DNA of 17,466 bases, from the NCBI GenBank assembly GCA_031254955.1, contig JAIRTK010000154.1, positions 1 to 17,466 of the forward strand. Direction: 5' to 3'. Origin of the DNA: Opitutaceae bacterium. Its GTDB lineage: Bacteria > Verrucomicrobiota > Verrucomicrobiia > Opitutales > Opitutaceae. Shown piece by piece: positions 1 through 8,170 of this stretch (positions are counted from its first letter, which is position 1; each line of letters opens with the position of its first letter). A program made the translations under genes and the position numbers. The notes under the pieces were generated by a model that saw only the letters and a list, made by a program, of their open reading frames with translations, searched no databases and was not told where the DNA came from.

Positions 1-83
1 GAATCCCTCCCGCGCAACCTTGGTTACATTATTTTAGCTGGCGGCATCTCCGGGTTTTTGCAACGAGTAACACCCTTGCTCCC

Positions 84-2390
84 ATGAAATCATCGAACCG
101 TCTGGAGGATTACTCCGCCGAGGAAATCCGTGAGGAAATCGAACGCGGCGCGCGCATTGTGGCCTATGTGTATTGTGTCTCGTTTCTCGTGGTCACGTTC
201 AAGCGCGCCACCCGACCGTATCTCATCAAGGGCGGGCACGGACGGCTCGGGCCGGGACTGCCTTGGGCGTTGCTCACGCTGCTGCTGGGCTGGTGGGGGT
301 TTCCTTGGGGGCTTGTCTACACGCCGATGGCGCTTTGGCAGACATTGCGCGGGGGCGTGGATTTGACCGACACCTGGATCGACGGCTACACGACGCGCAT
401 GGCCGCGGAGGCGGTGGCGGCGGCGGACGCCAAGACGGGCGGAGTATCCGCATCCGGCGCCGCCGTCCCGCAAACCGAGCCTCCGCCGTTGCCGCGCGCC
501 GCCGACGCCCCGCCGACGCAACCGAGGGGCGGACGCGGCAAAAAACCATGGCTGGCCGCGCTCGGCGTGCTGCTCGGCATCGGCGTGCTGCTCGGCATGA
601 GCGCGTTCGGTTGGGTTGCGGGCGGAAAGAGCCGCGTGATCCTGATCAGCGGACTGGGCGAACCCTACACGGTCACGATTGACGGCGCGCCGCACGCGCT
701 CGCGCCTTTCGAGCGGAAGGATTTGGGCCGTCTCCCGCGCGGTCCGCACACGGTGCGCGCCGTGCTGCCCGCGCCCGGCTCGCCGGTGTTTGAGGCCGCG
801 GTGACATTGGGCAGGAAAAACAAAACCAGCGCCGCGCCGCTCGTGGTGATCAATCCCGACCGGCTCGCGCTCGTTTACGAGGAAAAGATGAAATACGGCT
901 CGAAGGACGAAAACGATTACTCCTTCAACTTGCACCCCAATGCCGCCGTGCTGGAGCTGCGCCACCCGGATTATGTTTTCAAGCCGTTCCCCGACAAAAT
1001 CAGCGTGAAAACCGGCGCGAGCCGCGTGCGCACCCGCGTGGCCTGGCTCGACGCCTCCATGCCGTTCCTCCGCCGCATGGAAATCATCGAATCCAACAAC
1101 GGCGCCGAGACCGCCCGTGCCCACCTCATGCACGCGGGCGCGCTGACGCCCTCCGACATAGCCGTGCTCGGCTGCGCGCAGACTCTCAACCCCGGCGCGG
1201 CGCGGGACTTTTTCGCGCAACATCTCGACACCCGTCCGGTCATCGTGCACCTGCACCGTTTTTATCAGGAATACATGAGCCGCCGCGATCCGGAGCGGGA
1301 CTTGGTCGCCGAATATCGCGCCCGGCTCGCCCGGCATCCCGACGACGGCGCGCTGCATTATCTCACCGCGCGCCTGCTGGCCGACATTGACGAGTCGCGG
1401 GCCGGCCTGAAACTCGCGCTGCAGGCGACCCCGCCGTGCCCTCACGCATGGGCCGCGCTCGCCTACGCCGACCAAAACGAAGGCCGCTTCGAGCAGGCGC
1501 TGGAAACCGCCAGCCACGGCCTCGCGACCATCCGCGCCCGCGCCAAAGACGCCCCCCGCGATCTCCCGCTCGCGGACGGCCTCGCCGCCATGCGCCGCGA
1601 CATGCTGGTGGCGACCGGACAACTCGACAACGCGCTCGCGGAAACAAAGCGCGCGCACGACCAAAACCCCGAGGACTTCCAGCTCGCGAAAACCTTTTTC
1701 CTGCTCCAAGGGCTTTGCCGCCGCCCAGAAACCGAGGCGACGGAGGCGCTTGAAAAATTCAGCCGCGAGATGACGGCGCGCGATTACGCGGCGGAGTCCG
1801 TCAAGAACGCCTCCATCACGCTCAAGGCGTGCCGCGCCTACGGACGCGGCGACATGGCGGAATGCATTAACCTGTCGAAGGGACGCGACGCGGATTCGAC
1901 GGACGTCGTCGCCAAAATCGAACTGGCCCTGTCGGAAGGCGACATGCCGACGGCGCGCGCGCTGCTCGCGGACCAGCCGTCCCTGTATTCCCGCTACTGG
2001 TTCCTGTTGCAAATCCTCGCCAGCCGCGGCGGCGACGACGGCCTCGCGGCGGAGTGCTTCGGCAAGGCGCTCGCGGAGCTGGCGACCGAGGGGACGGAGG
2101 CGCGCGCGCTCGGCGAGGCGCTGGCCCGAGGACGCGTGCCGGACGCCGCCGCGCTGCTGCGGATCAATCTCCCGCCTTCGGAAAAACGGGTGATTGCCTG
2201 CGCGCTGGGCTGGCGCGACGCGGCGAACCGTGCGGAGTATTTCGCGCTCGCCAAAAAGATGAACTTCGACCCGGCCTTCCCCTGCCAGTTGCTCAAACAG
2301 GCGATGCCGGAAGACGGCGGCACGGCGGGAACACCCGACCTGTTCGCCAACCCTGCCGCCGCAGTCACTGAGGTTACGCGGAGCCGGTAG
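84..2390 (+). CDS. Membrane-anchored protein with PEGA-like segment and TPR-like C-terminal half
   Basis: I do not recognise a named family for the full 768 aa. The N-terminus has hydrophobic stretches at about residues 24-38 and 56-88. A Pro/Ala-rich linker follows (about 105-152), then a strong transmembrane segment at about 155-180 after a basic run (RGKK). The next part, about 182-250, reads like a small beta-rich PEGA-type domain (GLGEPYTVTIDG, then a GPHTVRAVLP strand). The rest, to the end, is Ala/Leu/Arg-rich helical sequence with a TPR-like rhythm (for example around residues 425-560). This suggests an anchored scaffold with a large soluble domain. The ATG at 84 has no recognisable Shine-Dalgarno, only a pyrimidine-rich leader ending CTCCC. 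Its TAG stop lies inside the left arm of an inverted repeat, so the C-terminal residues may have been set by a repeat insertion. A 784-aa antisense ORF covers the same DNA and looks like a high-GC shadow. No function is assigned. Confidence 0.8.
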   Translation: MKSSNRLEDYSAEEIREEIERGARIVAYVYCVSFLVVTFKRATRPYLIKGGHGRLGPGLPWALLTLLLGWWGFPWGLVYTPMALWQTLRGGVDLTDTWIDGYTTRMAAEAVAAADAKTGGVSASGAAVPQTEPPPLPRAADAPPTQPRGGRGKKPWLAALGVLLGIGVLLGMSAFGWVAGGKSRVILISGLGEPYTVTIDGAPHALAPFERKDLGRLPRGPHTVRAVLPAPGSPVFEAAVTLGRKNKTSAAPLVVINPDRLALVYEEKMKYGSKDENDYSFNLHPNAAVLELRHPDYVFKPFPDKISVKTGASRVRTRVAWLDASMPFLRRMEIIESNNGAETARAHLMHAGALTPSDIAVLGCAQTLNPGAARDFFAQHLDTRPVIVHLHRFYQEYMSRRDPERDLVAEYRARLARHPDDGALHYLTARLLADIDESRAGLKLALQATPPCPHAWAALAYADQNEGRFEQALETASHGLATIRARAKDAPRDLPLADGLAAMRRDMLVATGQLDNALAETKRAHDQNPEDFQLAKTFFLLQGLCRRPETEATEALEKFSREMTARDYAAESVKNASITLKACRAYGRGDMAECINLSKGRDADSTDVVAKIELALSEGDMPTARALLADQPSLYSRYWFLLQILASRGGDDGLAAECFGKALAELATEGTEARALGEALARGRVPDAAALLRINLPPSEKRVIACALGWRDAANRAEYFALAKKMNFDPAFPCQLLKQAMPEDGGTAGTPDLFANPAAAVTEVTRSR

Positions 2391-2490
2391 GGAGGCCTCT
2401 CCGAGGCCTCCGCGAGAACGCTCCGATTTCCCCATAAAATGCAAACCGCCCTCTCCGCCCGGCGGAGGCCTCGGAGAGGCCTCCCTACCG
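2385..2490. repeat. Inverted repeat, 29-bp perfect arms, overlapping a stop codon
   Basis: Arms 2385-2413 and 2462-2490 are perfect reverse complements, built on GGGAGGCCTCTCCGAGGCCT. The loop is 48 bp. The left arm contains the TAG stop (2388-2390) of the upstream gene. A transcript would fold into a long stable hairpin just after the stop, so it could act as a 3' end stabiliser or terminator, although no U-run follows. Each arm is itself partly palindromic (AGGCCT). Confidence 0.85.
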
Positions 2491-2580
2491 CCTTCGGCCA
2501 GTCGTTGCGAGGCAGTGCGGGTCGGGTGGCATGGGCGGGGACACTCATGCCTCCCGGCCCGTCTGCTTCGCGTGACATGC

Positions 2581-2745
2581 TCCCCTTTCCCAATGAGAAA
2601 TAGATTTTAGCTGGCAGGGCGGTTTTGCCGTTCCGAGCGAAGCGGGAAGCCTGACGACCGCCGCGGCTTTCCTTGGCAAACGGCGGCGGTCTCGGCGAGA
2701 CCGCCCTGCCCTGAAAACACAATCTCGTCGGGAAAGGGTATGAGA
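2581..2745. repeat. Intergenic element with CCCTTTCCCAATGA / GGGAAAGGGT ends
   Basis: The left end reads CCCCTTTCCCAATGAGAAA and the right end CGTCGGGAAAGGGTATG, in inverted orientation. Inside, 2613-2630 and 2693-2710 form an 18-bp inverted repeat with two mismatches (GGCAGGGCGG core). At 2631-2655 lies a 25-bp module that recurs at 7258-7282, 16538-16562 and, inverted, 9186-9210. It has no coding potential I would support. With the hairpin before it, it accounts for most of the 380-bp gap 2391-2770. The rest (2491-2580) shows nothing I can name. A second end-like motif (ACCCCTTTCCG) at about 2759-2769 abuts the stop of the next gene. Confidence 0.7.
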
Positions 2746-2770
2746 CGGGCAATAATAAACCCCTTTCCGT

Positions 2771-3292
2771 TTATTCTGTCGCATCGGGGGGGCGCACGCG
2801 TTTCGCGAGTCTTGCCCGGCGCCATATGCCGCGCAGGCTCCATCCTATCAACCCGGCGTTGGCCGCCGCCATCAGCCATGCCGCCGGCGGCTGCTCCCTC
2901 AATGCCGCCCATCCGTGCGCGCCCAACGCCAGCGCCAGCGCCGCGACATCTGCCGCCCGCGCCGCGCGCTCGCGTAGTTGAATGATCCCCACACCGGCCC
3001 AGGTGACGAGCGCCAGCGCCGCGGCGATCCACAGGAAGCGCGCCGCCGCCGCCCCGTCCGTCCGCGCCGTCAGCAGCACGCCGGACAGCCAGCACAGCAG
3101 TTCGTTGAAAAACAGAAAGCCGAGCGCGAGCGCCGACACGAGTTGCGCGTTGACGGGGAACTGTCCCTTCGCGTCCACGGGCACGCGCGCGAGCAGCGCG
3201 CAGCCCGTGCAGCAGAAATAATCCCGGCCCGGCTCCACCCGGCGCGCCTTGAACGGTTGCCCGCAATACCGGCATGGGGTTCGCTCCTTCAT
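2771..3292 (-). CDS. Zinc-ribbon-like membrane protein of unknown function
   Basis: This is a 173-aa protein. The N-terminus carries a likely metal-binding knuckle: C7-x2-C10, then C27-C28-x2-C31 (CRYCGQ and CCTGC). The second half of the motif resembles the cysteine cluster at the N-terminus of FixI/CcoI-type ATPases and other small zinc-ribbon membrane proteins. After it come hydrophobic stretches at about 51-76, 86-106, 115-130 and 137-155, so three to four membrane passes are likely. The start chosen is the ATG at 3292, directly before the cysteine motif. A longer reading frame upstream would run into the neighbouring DUF2017-like gene. It lies 20 bp behind that gene and is probably the last gene of the clpS transcript. 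The role is not known; metal sensing or transfer at the membrane is only a guess. Confidence 0.75.
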   Translation of the reverse strand: MKERTPCRYCGQPFKARRVEPGRDYFCCTGCALLARVPVDAKGQFPVNAQLVSALALGFLFFNELLCWLSGVLLTARTDGAAAARFLWIAAALALVTWAGVGIIQLRERAARAADVAALALALGAHGWAALREQPPAAWLMAAANAGLIGWSLRGIWRRARLAKRVRPPDATE

Positions 3293-3312
3293 GACGCGCG
3301 CCCTCCGGGGCC

Positions 3313-3774
3313 TCAGCCTTCCAGAATCGAATTTCCCAGATGCCGGATGATGACTTCCTGCATCGTCGCGAGAAAGAGGTGGCACATCAGCGCCTTGCGC
3401 GTCCCGTCGTCAAGCGTCACGGGATCGACCGCGCCTGTCTCCATGACCGCGTCGGGCAACGCCGTCAGGAACTGCGCGCGCACTTGCAACCGCACCGCCG
3501 CGCAGGCGCGCAGCAGGCTGGTCGCGTTTTCCTCGTCAAACGCGATCACCCCCGTCTTGAAAAAGTCGCTGTCGAACAGCCCCAGCAGTTGCGCCAGTCC
3601 CGTGTTTTGCGATTCGAGCAGCGGTCTCGCCCACACGTCGCGCCACTCGCCGTCCCGCGCGAAGTCCGGCAGCGCGACCGCCAGGCTCCAAGCCAGCGAC
3701 CCCGCCGCCGTCTTGATGATATCGAGCAACGGGGCGACGGCGGACAGGCTCAGCTTGACTTCAATCCGTTTCAT
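3313..3774 (-). CDS. DUF2017-like protein, downstream partner of clpS
   Basis: This is a 153-aa mostly helical soluble protein, with no membrane segment or signal peptide. The start is the ATG at 3774 (MKRIEVKL). It overlaps the end of clpS by 14 bp in another frame, which implies translational coupling. A longer open frame runs upstream to 3948, but it lies over clpS and reads as a shadow. In actinobacteria a DUF2017 protein is commonly encoded next to clpS, and the length and position here fit that pattern. I assign the family mainly on this context plus the helical character, because no diagnostic motif is visible. If correct, it may work with ClpS or share its regulation. The family's biochemical role is poorly defined. 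Confidence 0.65.
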   Translation of the reverse strand: MKRIEVKLSLSAVAPLLDIIKTAAGSLAWSLAVALPDFARDGEWRDVWARPLLESQNTGLAQLLGLFDSDFFKTGVIAFDEENATSLLRACAAVRLQVRAQFLTALPDAVMETGAVDPVTLDDGTRKALMCHLFLATMQEVIIRHLGNSILEG

Positions 3775-4072
3775 TGCGTTCCAAAATCGCGGTGAGATGC
3801 CATTCGTGCAAGGCGTAAGCATACGCCTCGGCTTGTTCGCGCACGCCCCGCCACACCACCGAGCGCCCGCGTTCGTGCACTTCGAGCATGTGGCGGCGCG
3901 CCGTCGTCTCGTCGAAGCCGAATAGCTTGCGGAAAACGAGCACGACATACGACATGAGGTTGACGGGGTCGTTGAGCACGACCACGCGCCAGGAGTCCGC
4001 CAGCGCGGTTTTCTCGCCGGTCTTCTCTTTCGGTGTCGTGGTTGGTGTCGTGGCTGGTGTCGTGGTCGTCAT
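3761..4072 (-). CDS. clpS: ATP-dependent Clp protease adaptor ClpS
   Basis: ClpS binds proteins with destabilising N-terminal residues and delivers them to the ClpA-type unfoldase of ClpAP. The 103-aa product has the ClpS core from about residue 27: WRVVVLNDPVN, FRKLFGFDETTARRHMLEVH and a C-terminal helix-strand. Asn34, Asp35 and His66, the residues that line the N-degron pocket in E. coli ClpS, are present at the same numbering. The first 25 residues are an unstructured Thr/Pro-rich tail encoded by a 12-bp tandem repeat. The family's variable N-terminal extension is the part that enters ClpA, so a repeat-encoded tail here is notable. The ATG at 4072 has no Shine-Dalgarno; the mRNA leader is A/T-rich. 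The gene leads a three-gene minus-strand cluster, and a repeat-filled gap lies upstream. Confidence 0.93.
   Translation of the reverse strand: MTTTTPATTPTTTPKEKTGEKTALADSWRVVVLNDPVNLMSYVVLVFRKLFGFDETTARRHMLEVHERGRSVVWRGVREQAEAYAYALHEWHLTAILERNETD
4032..4067 (-). repeat. 12-bp tandem repeat inside clpS 5' end (3 units)
   Basis: Three in-frame 12-bp units (4032-4043, 4044-4055, 4056-4067) read GGTGTCGTGGTT, GGTGTCGTGGCT and GGTGTCGTGGTC on the plus strand. They encode the repeated Thr/Pro tail of ClpS. Because the unit is a multiple of three, copy-number change would alter tail length without a frameshift. Confidence 0.8.
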
Positions 4073-4099
4073 GGGTTTTTATTTATTATCCACGGATTA

Positions 4100-4336
4100 T
4101 TCCCATTCCCAATGGAAATCATTCTTTTGCAGGGGCGTCGCTTGCGACGCCCGGCTTGATAACCGTGAGCCAGCAGCGGGCGTGAACCAACAACGGGCCG
4201 TGCTCCAACAACGGGCGTGAAGCAGCAGCGGGCCGTGAACCAGCAAAGGCCGTGCTCCAGCAGCGGGCTTCGCAAGCGACGCCCCTACATGGCTTTTTTT
4301 ATAAAATGTAATTTTCATTGGGAAAGGGTGTTATAC
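4100..4336. mobile_element. VNTR-bearing intergenic element, copy 1 (full length)
   Basis: The element is bounded by CCCATTCCCAATGGAAAT on the left and TTTTCATTGGGAAAGGGTG on the right, which are inverted relative to each other. Inside each end is a palindromic block, GGGGCGTCGCTTGCGACGCC on the left and its near complement (TTCGCAAGCGACGCCCC) on the right. The centre (4165-4268) is an array of six 17-18-bp units. The left 80 bp closely matches the reverse complement of about 17268-17352. The right part matches 7106-7170 in its inner half. I see no ORF worth calling and no transposase, so it resembles a non-autonomous, MITE-like or REP-like element. Confidence 0.75.
4165..4268. repeat. Tandem array of six 17-18-bp units
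   Basis: Units start at 4165, 4182, 4200, 4217, 4235 and 4252. The consensus is GTGAACCAGCAACGGGC with an optional extra C. Units ending GGGCC and GGGC largely alternate, giving 18- and 17-bp lengths. There are no spacers between units, so this is not CRISPR. The other element copies have about two (7075-7109) and two to three (17245-17300, inverted) related units. Confidence 0.82.
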
Positions 4337-4397
4337 AGGTTTTCACGGTTTATTAAAACAGGGCGTTGATCCGTGAATTAATGGGTTCGTTTTTATT

Positions 4398-4485
4398 GAC
4401 CACGGATTGCACGGATTGACACGGATAAAACCGGCGCCTCGCACTGTCTTTTTCCCATCCGTGATAATCCGTGCAATCCGTGGTC
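4398..4485. repeat. Inverted repeat with ATCCGTG units
   Basis: The outer 20 bp of the arms, 4398-4417 and 4466-4485, are perfect reverse complements (GACCACGGATTGCACGGATT). Pairing continues to 4426/4457 with two mismatches, giving 29-bp arms around a 30-bp loop. Each arm is itself built from repeats of CACGGATTG / ATCCGTG. It lies between two bounded elements and is not clearly part of either. Confidence 0.85.
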
Positions 4486-4507
4486 AGATTTTTGATTGGT
4501 CTTATAT

Positions 4508-4668
4508 CCTTTCCTAATGAAAATCCCACTATGGAAGCCGTGGGTAGGGCGAGGTGTCCCGCCGAGCCGCGAGCGCGTCACACGGCTCGGCGGGACGCGG
4601 GCGGTTTACGCGGCTCGGCGGGACGCCTCGCCCTACCTGAAGGGGGATTTTCATTCGCAAAGGGTATG
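4508..4668. repeat. Bounded element with GCCGAGCCGCG inverted-repeat core
   Basis: The ends are CCTTTCCTAATGAAAATCCC at about 4510 and GGGGATTTTCATTCGCAAAG at about 4645, the same end type as the other elements. Inside, arms 4544-4571 and 4609-4636 pair over 28 bp with one mismatch (GTAGGGCGAGGTGTCCCGCC and its complement). The loop holds a further partial copy, CGGCTCGGCGGGACGCG. A shorter relative lies at 15233-15293. Confidence 0.78.
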
Positions 4669-4830
4669 ATTGTTTTTGGCCATCCGCGGATTTTACGGGC
4701 AGCCTCGGTTTTTATGAATGATACTATGCGAGAATTTATGCCATCCGCGGTCCGTTCTCCGCGGCGAGCGTTTTTTAGGCGAAAGATAAGGAGGAATACA
4801 GAAAAGACAAGGCGGCGGGGCAATTGACGC
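4669..4830. other. Intergenic remainder before proS 3' end
   Basis: No gene is supported. GCCATCCGCGG occurs twice (4679-4689 and 4740-4750). A purine-rich run (4780-4818, GGCGAAAGATAAGGAGGAAT) lies just past the proS stop on the opposite strand. No convincing terminator with a U-tract is visible. Confidence 0.5.
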
Positions 4831-6615
<1,785 letters not shown>

Positions 6616-7039
6616 AAAACCCGCAAGCAAGCCGGAGTCGCAACGCGCTGCCAAGGCGGAAAACAAGCCGCGACATCCGCGATGCCTGCGACTGGGGAGC
6701 GCCGGCACCATGCCTGCCTCGGCGGCGCGAGGCGCCGTCACGCGGGCGAGTCGCCCGCGCGACACAATCCGCATGGGCGAGTCGCCCGCGCCACTCAATC
6801 TCCACGGGCGAGTCGCTCGTGTCACCCAATCCGGCGACGCTGCGCATCGTCCGCCAGATGGAAGTTGGCGCGAAAAGGCCGGATTCCAAAGAGAAGCCAG
6901 AAAGCCCACGAACAGGTTGCCGCGTGCGTGCGACGTGCGGCAGGAAAGCGCCGCGCTCACCATTGAGCCGTGGGTGTTGAAGGTGGACAGGCGCCGGCGT
7001 GTGAGCATCCAATCCGACCTCGCCGCGCGCGCCTAGCTG
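6616..7039. other. Non-coding proS upstream region
   Basis: This stretch precedes proS on the minus strand and should hold its promoter, but I cannot place one with confidence. It contains a small perfect hairpin (CGGCGC-GAG-GCGCCG, 6723-6737) and the 31-bp tandem array listed separately. ORFs through it on both strands are shadows or repeat-derived extensions. Confidence 0.5.
6744..6836. repeat. Tandem repeat, three 31-bp units
   Basis: Units are 6744-6774, 6775-6805 and 6806-6836. All start GGGCGAGTCGC and carry a CAATC block near the 3' part. The first two hold a 7-bp self-complementary stem (GGGCGA-G-TCGCCC); in the third one side is changed (CTCGTG). Units abut directly without spacers, so this is not a CRISPR array. 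It lies 130-220 bp upstream of the proS start, in the likely leader or promoter region. Confidence 0.82.
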
Positions 7040-7172
7040 GCTCGGGCGACACTTGCGACGCCCGGCTTGATAGCCGCGCACCAGCAAAGGCCGTGCACCA
7101 GCAACGGGCTTCGCAAGCGAAGCCCCTACATGGCTCTGCTTCTAAAGGGGCCTGTTCACTGGGAAAGGGTAT
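7040..7172. mobile_element. VNTR-bearing intergenic element, copy 2 (left end degraded)
   Basis: It begins ACTTGCGACGCCCGGCTTGAT, matching the inner left part of copy 1 but without the outer end. It has two tandem units (CACCAGCAAAGGCCGTG and similar), then the right end TTCGCAAGCGAAGCCCC and TTCACTGGGAAAGGGTATTA. Positions 7106-7170 match the reverse complement of 17180-17244 at 62 of 65 bases by my hand alignment. Confidence 0.75.
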
Positions 7173-7199
7173 TAACTGCTATTACGCGCCGCCTCGGTC

Positions 7200-7286
7200 G
7201 TAGCGCAGACTTCCAAGTCTGCTTCAGGGCGGGCCTTCGGCCCGTCGGCAGGTTGGGTTCCGAGCGAAGCGAGAAGCCTGACAACC
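7200..7286. repeat. 87-bp dispersed direct repeat, copy 1
   Basis: It matches 16480-16566 over 87 bp with six mismatches and no gaps (hand alignment). It contains two hairpins: GCAGACTT-CC-AAGTCTGC and a CGGGCC-TTCG-GCCCG tetraloop-like stem. Its 3' part is the 25-bp module also found at 2631-2655 and, inverted, at 9186-9210. The rest of the gap, 7287-7399, shows nothing I can name. Confidence 0.85.
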
Positions 7287-7399
7287 TGTCTGCCAAGGGT
7301 AGCATGCATCGCTTCGCTCAACACGGCCTTTCTCTTTTCTCATTGAACGCATACCGGCACACAGGCCGTCCCTCCAAAAAATTCCCCGGTCAAACCCGG

Positions 7400-8098
7400 T
7401 CAGCGCCTGGCCCATATATTATATTTCAAAATCGCATAGATCGCGCGGACGCCGTCGCGCCAGCCGATTTTCTTTCCCTCGGCGTAGGTGCGGCCTGAAT
7501 ACGACACCCCGACCTCATAGAGGCGGCAGCCGGAACGCGCGATTTTGGCGGTGATCTCCGGCTCGAAACCGAAACGGTCCTCCACCAACCGCACGCCTTG
7601 GATGACCTCGCGGCGGAACATCTTGTAACAACATTCCATGTCGGTGAGGTTGATGTTGGTAAACGTGTTTGAAAGGCGCGTGAGAAACTGGTTGCCGACG
7701 CTGTGCCAGTAATAAAGCACGCGGTGCGGCCGGTCGCTGATGAAGCGCGAGCCGAAAACCGCGTCGGCTTTTCCCGCCGTCAGCGGTTCGAGCAGGCGCG
7801 GGTATTCCCGAGGATCGTATTCGAGGTCGGCATCCTGCACCACCACGAAATCCCCCGTGGCCTGCGCAATACCGGAGCGGATGGCCGCGCCCTTGCCACG
7901 GTTCTTCCCGTGGTGAATCACCTTCGCGACCAAGGGCGCGAGTTCGCCGCGCAGCAACTCGCCGGAGCCGTCGGTCGAGCCGTCGTCCACCACGATGATT
8001 TCGAGCGATTCGACGCCGCAGTCGCGCACGGTCCGCACGATGCGCCGCAGCGTCGGCGCTTCGTTGTAGCAGGGGATGATGACCGTGAGCAAGGGCAT
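7400..8098 (-). CDS. Family 2 glycosyltransferase, dolichyl/polyprenyl-phosphate sugar synthase-like
   Basis: This 232-aa GT-A fold enzyme likely transfers a sugar from a nucleotide donor, possibly onto a polyprenyl phosphate. Visible motifs are the N-terminal strand LLTVIIPCYNEAPTLRRIV, VVDDGSTDGS, the donor/metal site VVQDADLEYDPREYP (DxD-like DAD) and GSRF. RFGFEPEITAKIAR, with an acidic residue where the catalytic base is expected, follows. No transmembrane helices follow the catalytic domain, unlike the larger GtrB-type enzymes, so it resembles the short DPM1-like group. I start at the ATG at 8098 (MPLLTVII), which places the first beta-strand at the N-terminus. An upstream ATG at 8146 would add 16 residues of no domain character. 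It lies 72 bp downstream of the ABC ATPase and is probably cotranscribed. Acceptor and donor cannot be read from the sequence. Confidence 0.88.
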   Translation of the reverse strand: MPLLTVIIPCYNEAPTLRRIVRTVRDCGVESLEIIVVDDGSTDGSGELLRGELAPLVAKVIHHGKNRGKGAAIRSGIAQATGDFVVVQDADLEYDPREYPRLLEPLTAGKADAVFGSRFISDRPHRVLYYWHSVGNQFLTRLSNTFTNINLTDMECCYKMFRREVIQGVRLVEDRFGFEPEITAKIARSGCRLYEVGVSYSGRTYAEGKKIGWRDGVRAIYAILKYNIWARR

Positions 8099-8170
8099 GG
8101 CTGCGGGGCCAATGTCGTTTTTCCACGGGCGGGGGCGCAACGTCAAAGTCGCGCCCCGCGCCCGGACAGT

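Noticed and set aside
90..2444. 784-aa open frame on the minus strand
   Set aside because: It is antisense to the 768-aa gene, is rich in Arg/Gly/Ala/His without domain order and is typical of high-GC shadow frames.
2391..2770. tRNA or other structured RNA gene in the gaps
   Set aside because: I looked for cloverleaf layouts and T-arm consensus in all larger gaps and found only the inverted repeats listed.
4165..4268. Possible CRISPR array
   Set aside because: The 17-18-bp units abut without spacers and no cas gene is near, so it is a plain tandem array.
4069..4318. Short cysteine-containing ORFs on the minus strand
   Set aside because: They are translations of the tandem array and element ends, differ between frames and have no start context.
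6744..6836. Possible CRISPR array of 31-bp repeats
   Set aside because: The unit length is suggestive, but the units are contiguous with no spacers.
6616..7008. N-terminal extension of proS
   Set aside because: The extra residues are encoded by repeats and have no ProRS character; the start at 6615 gives the family length.
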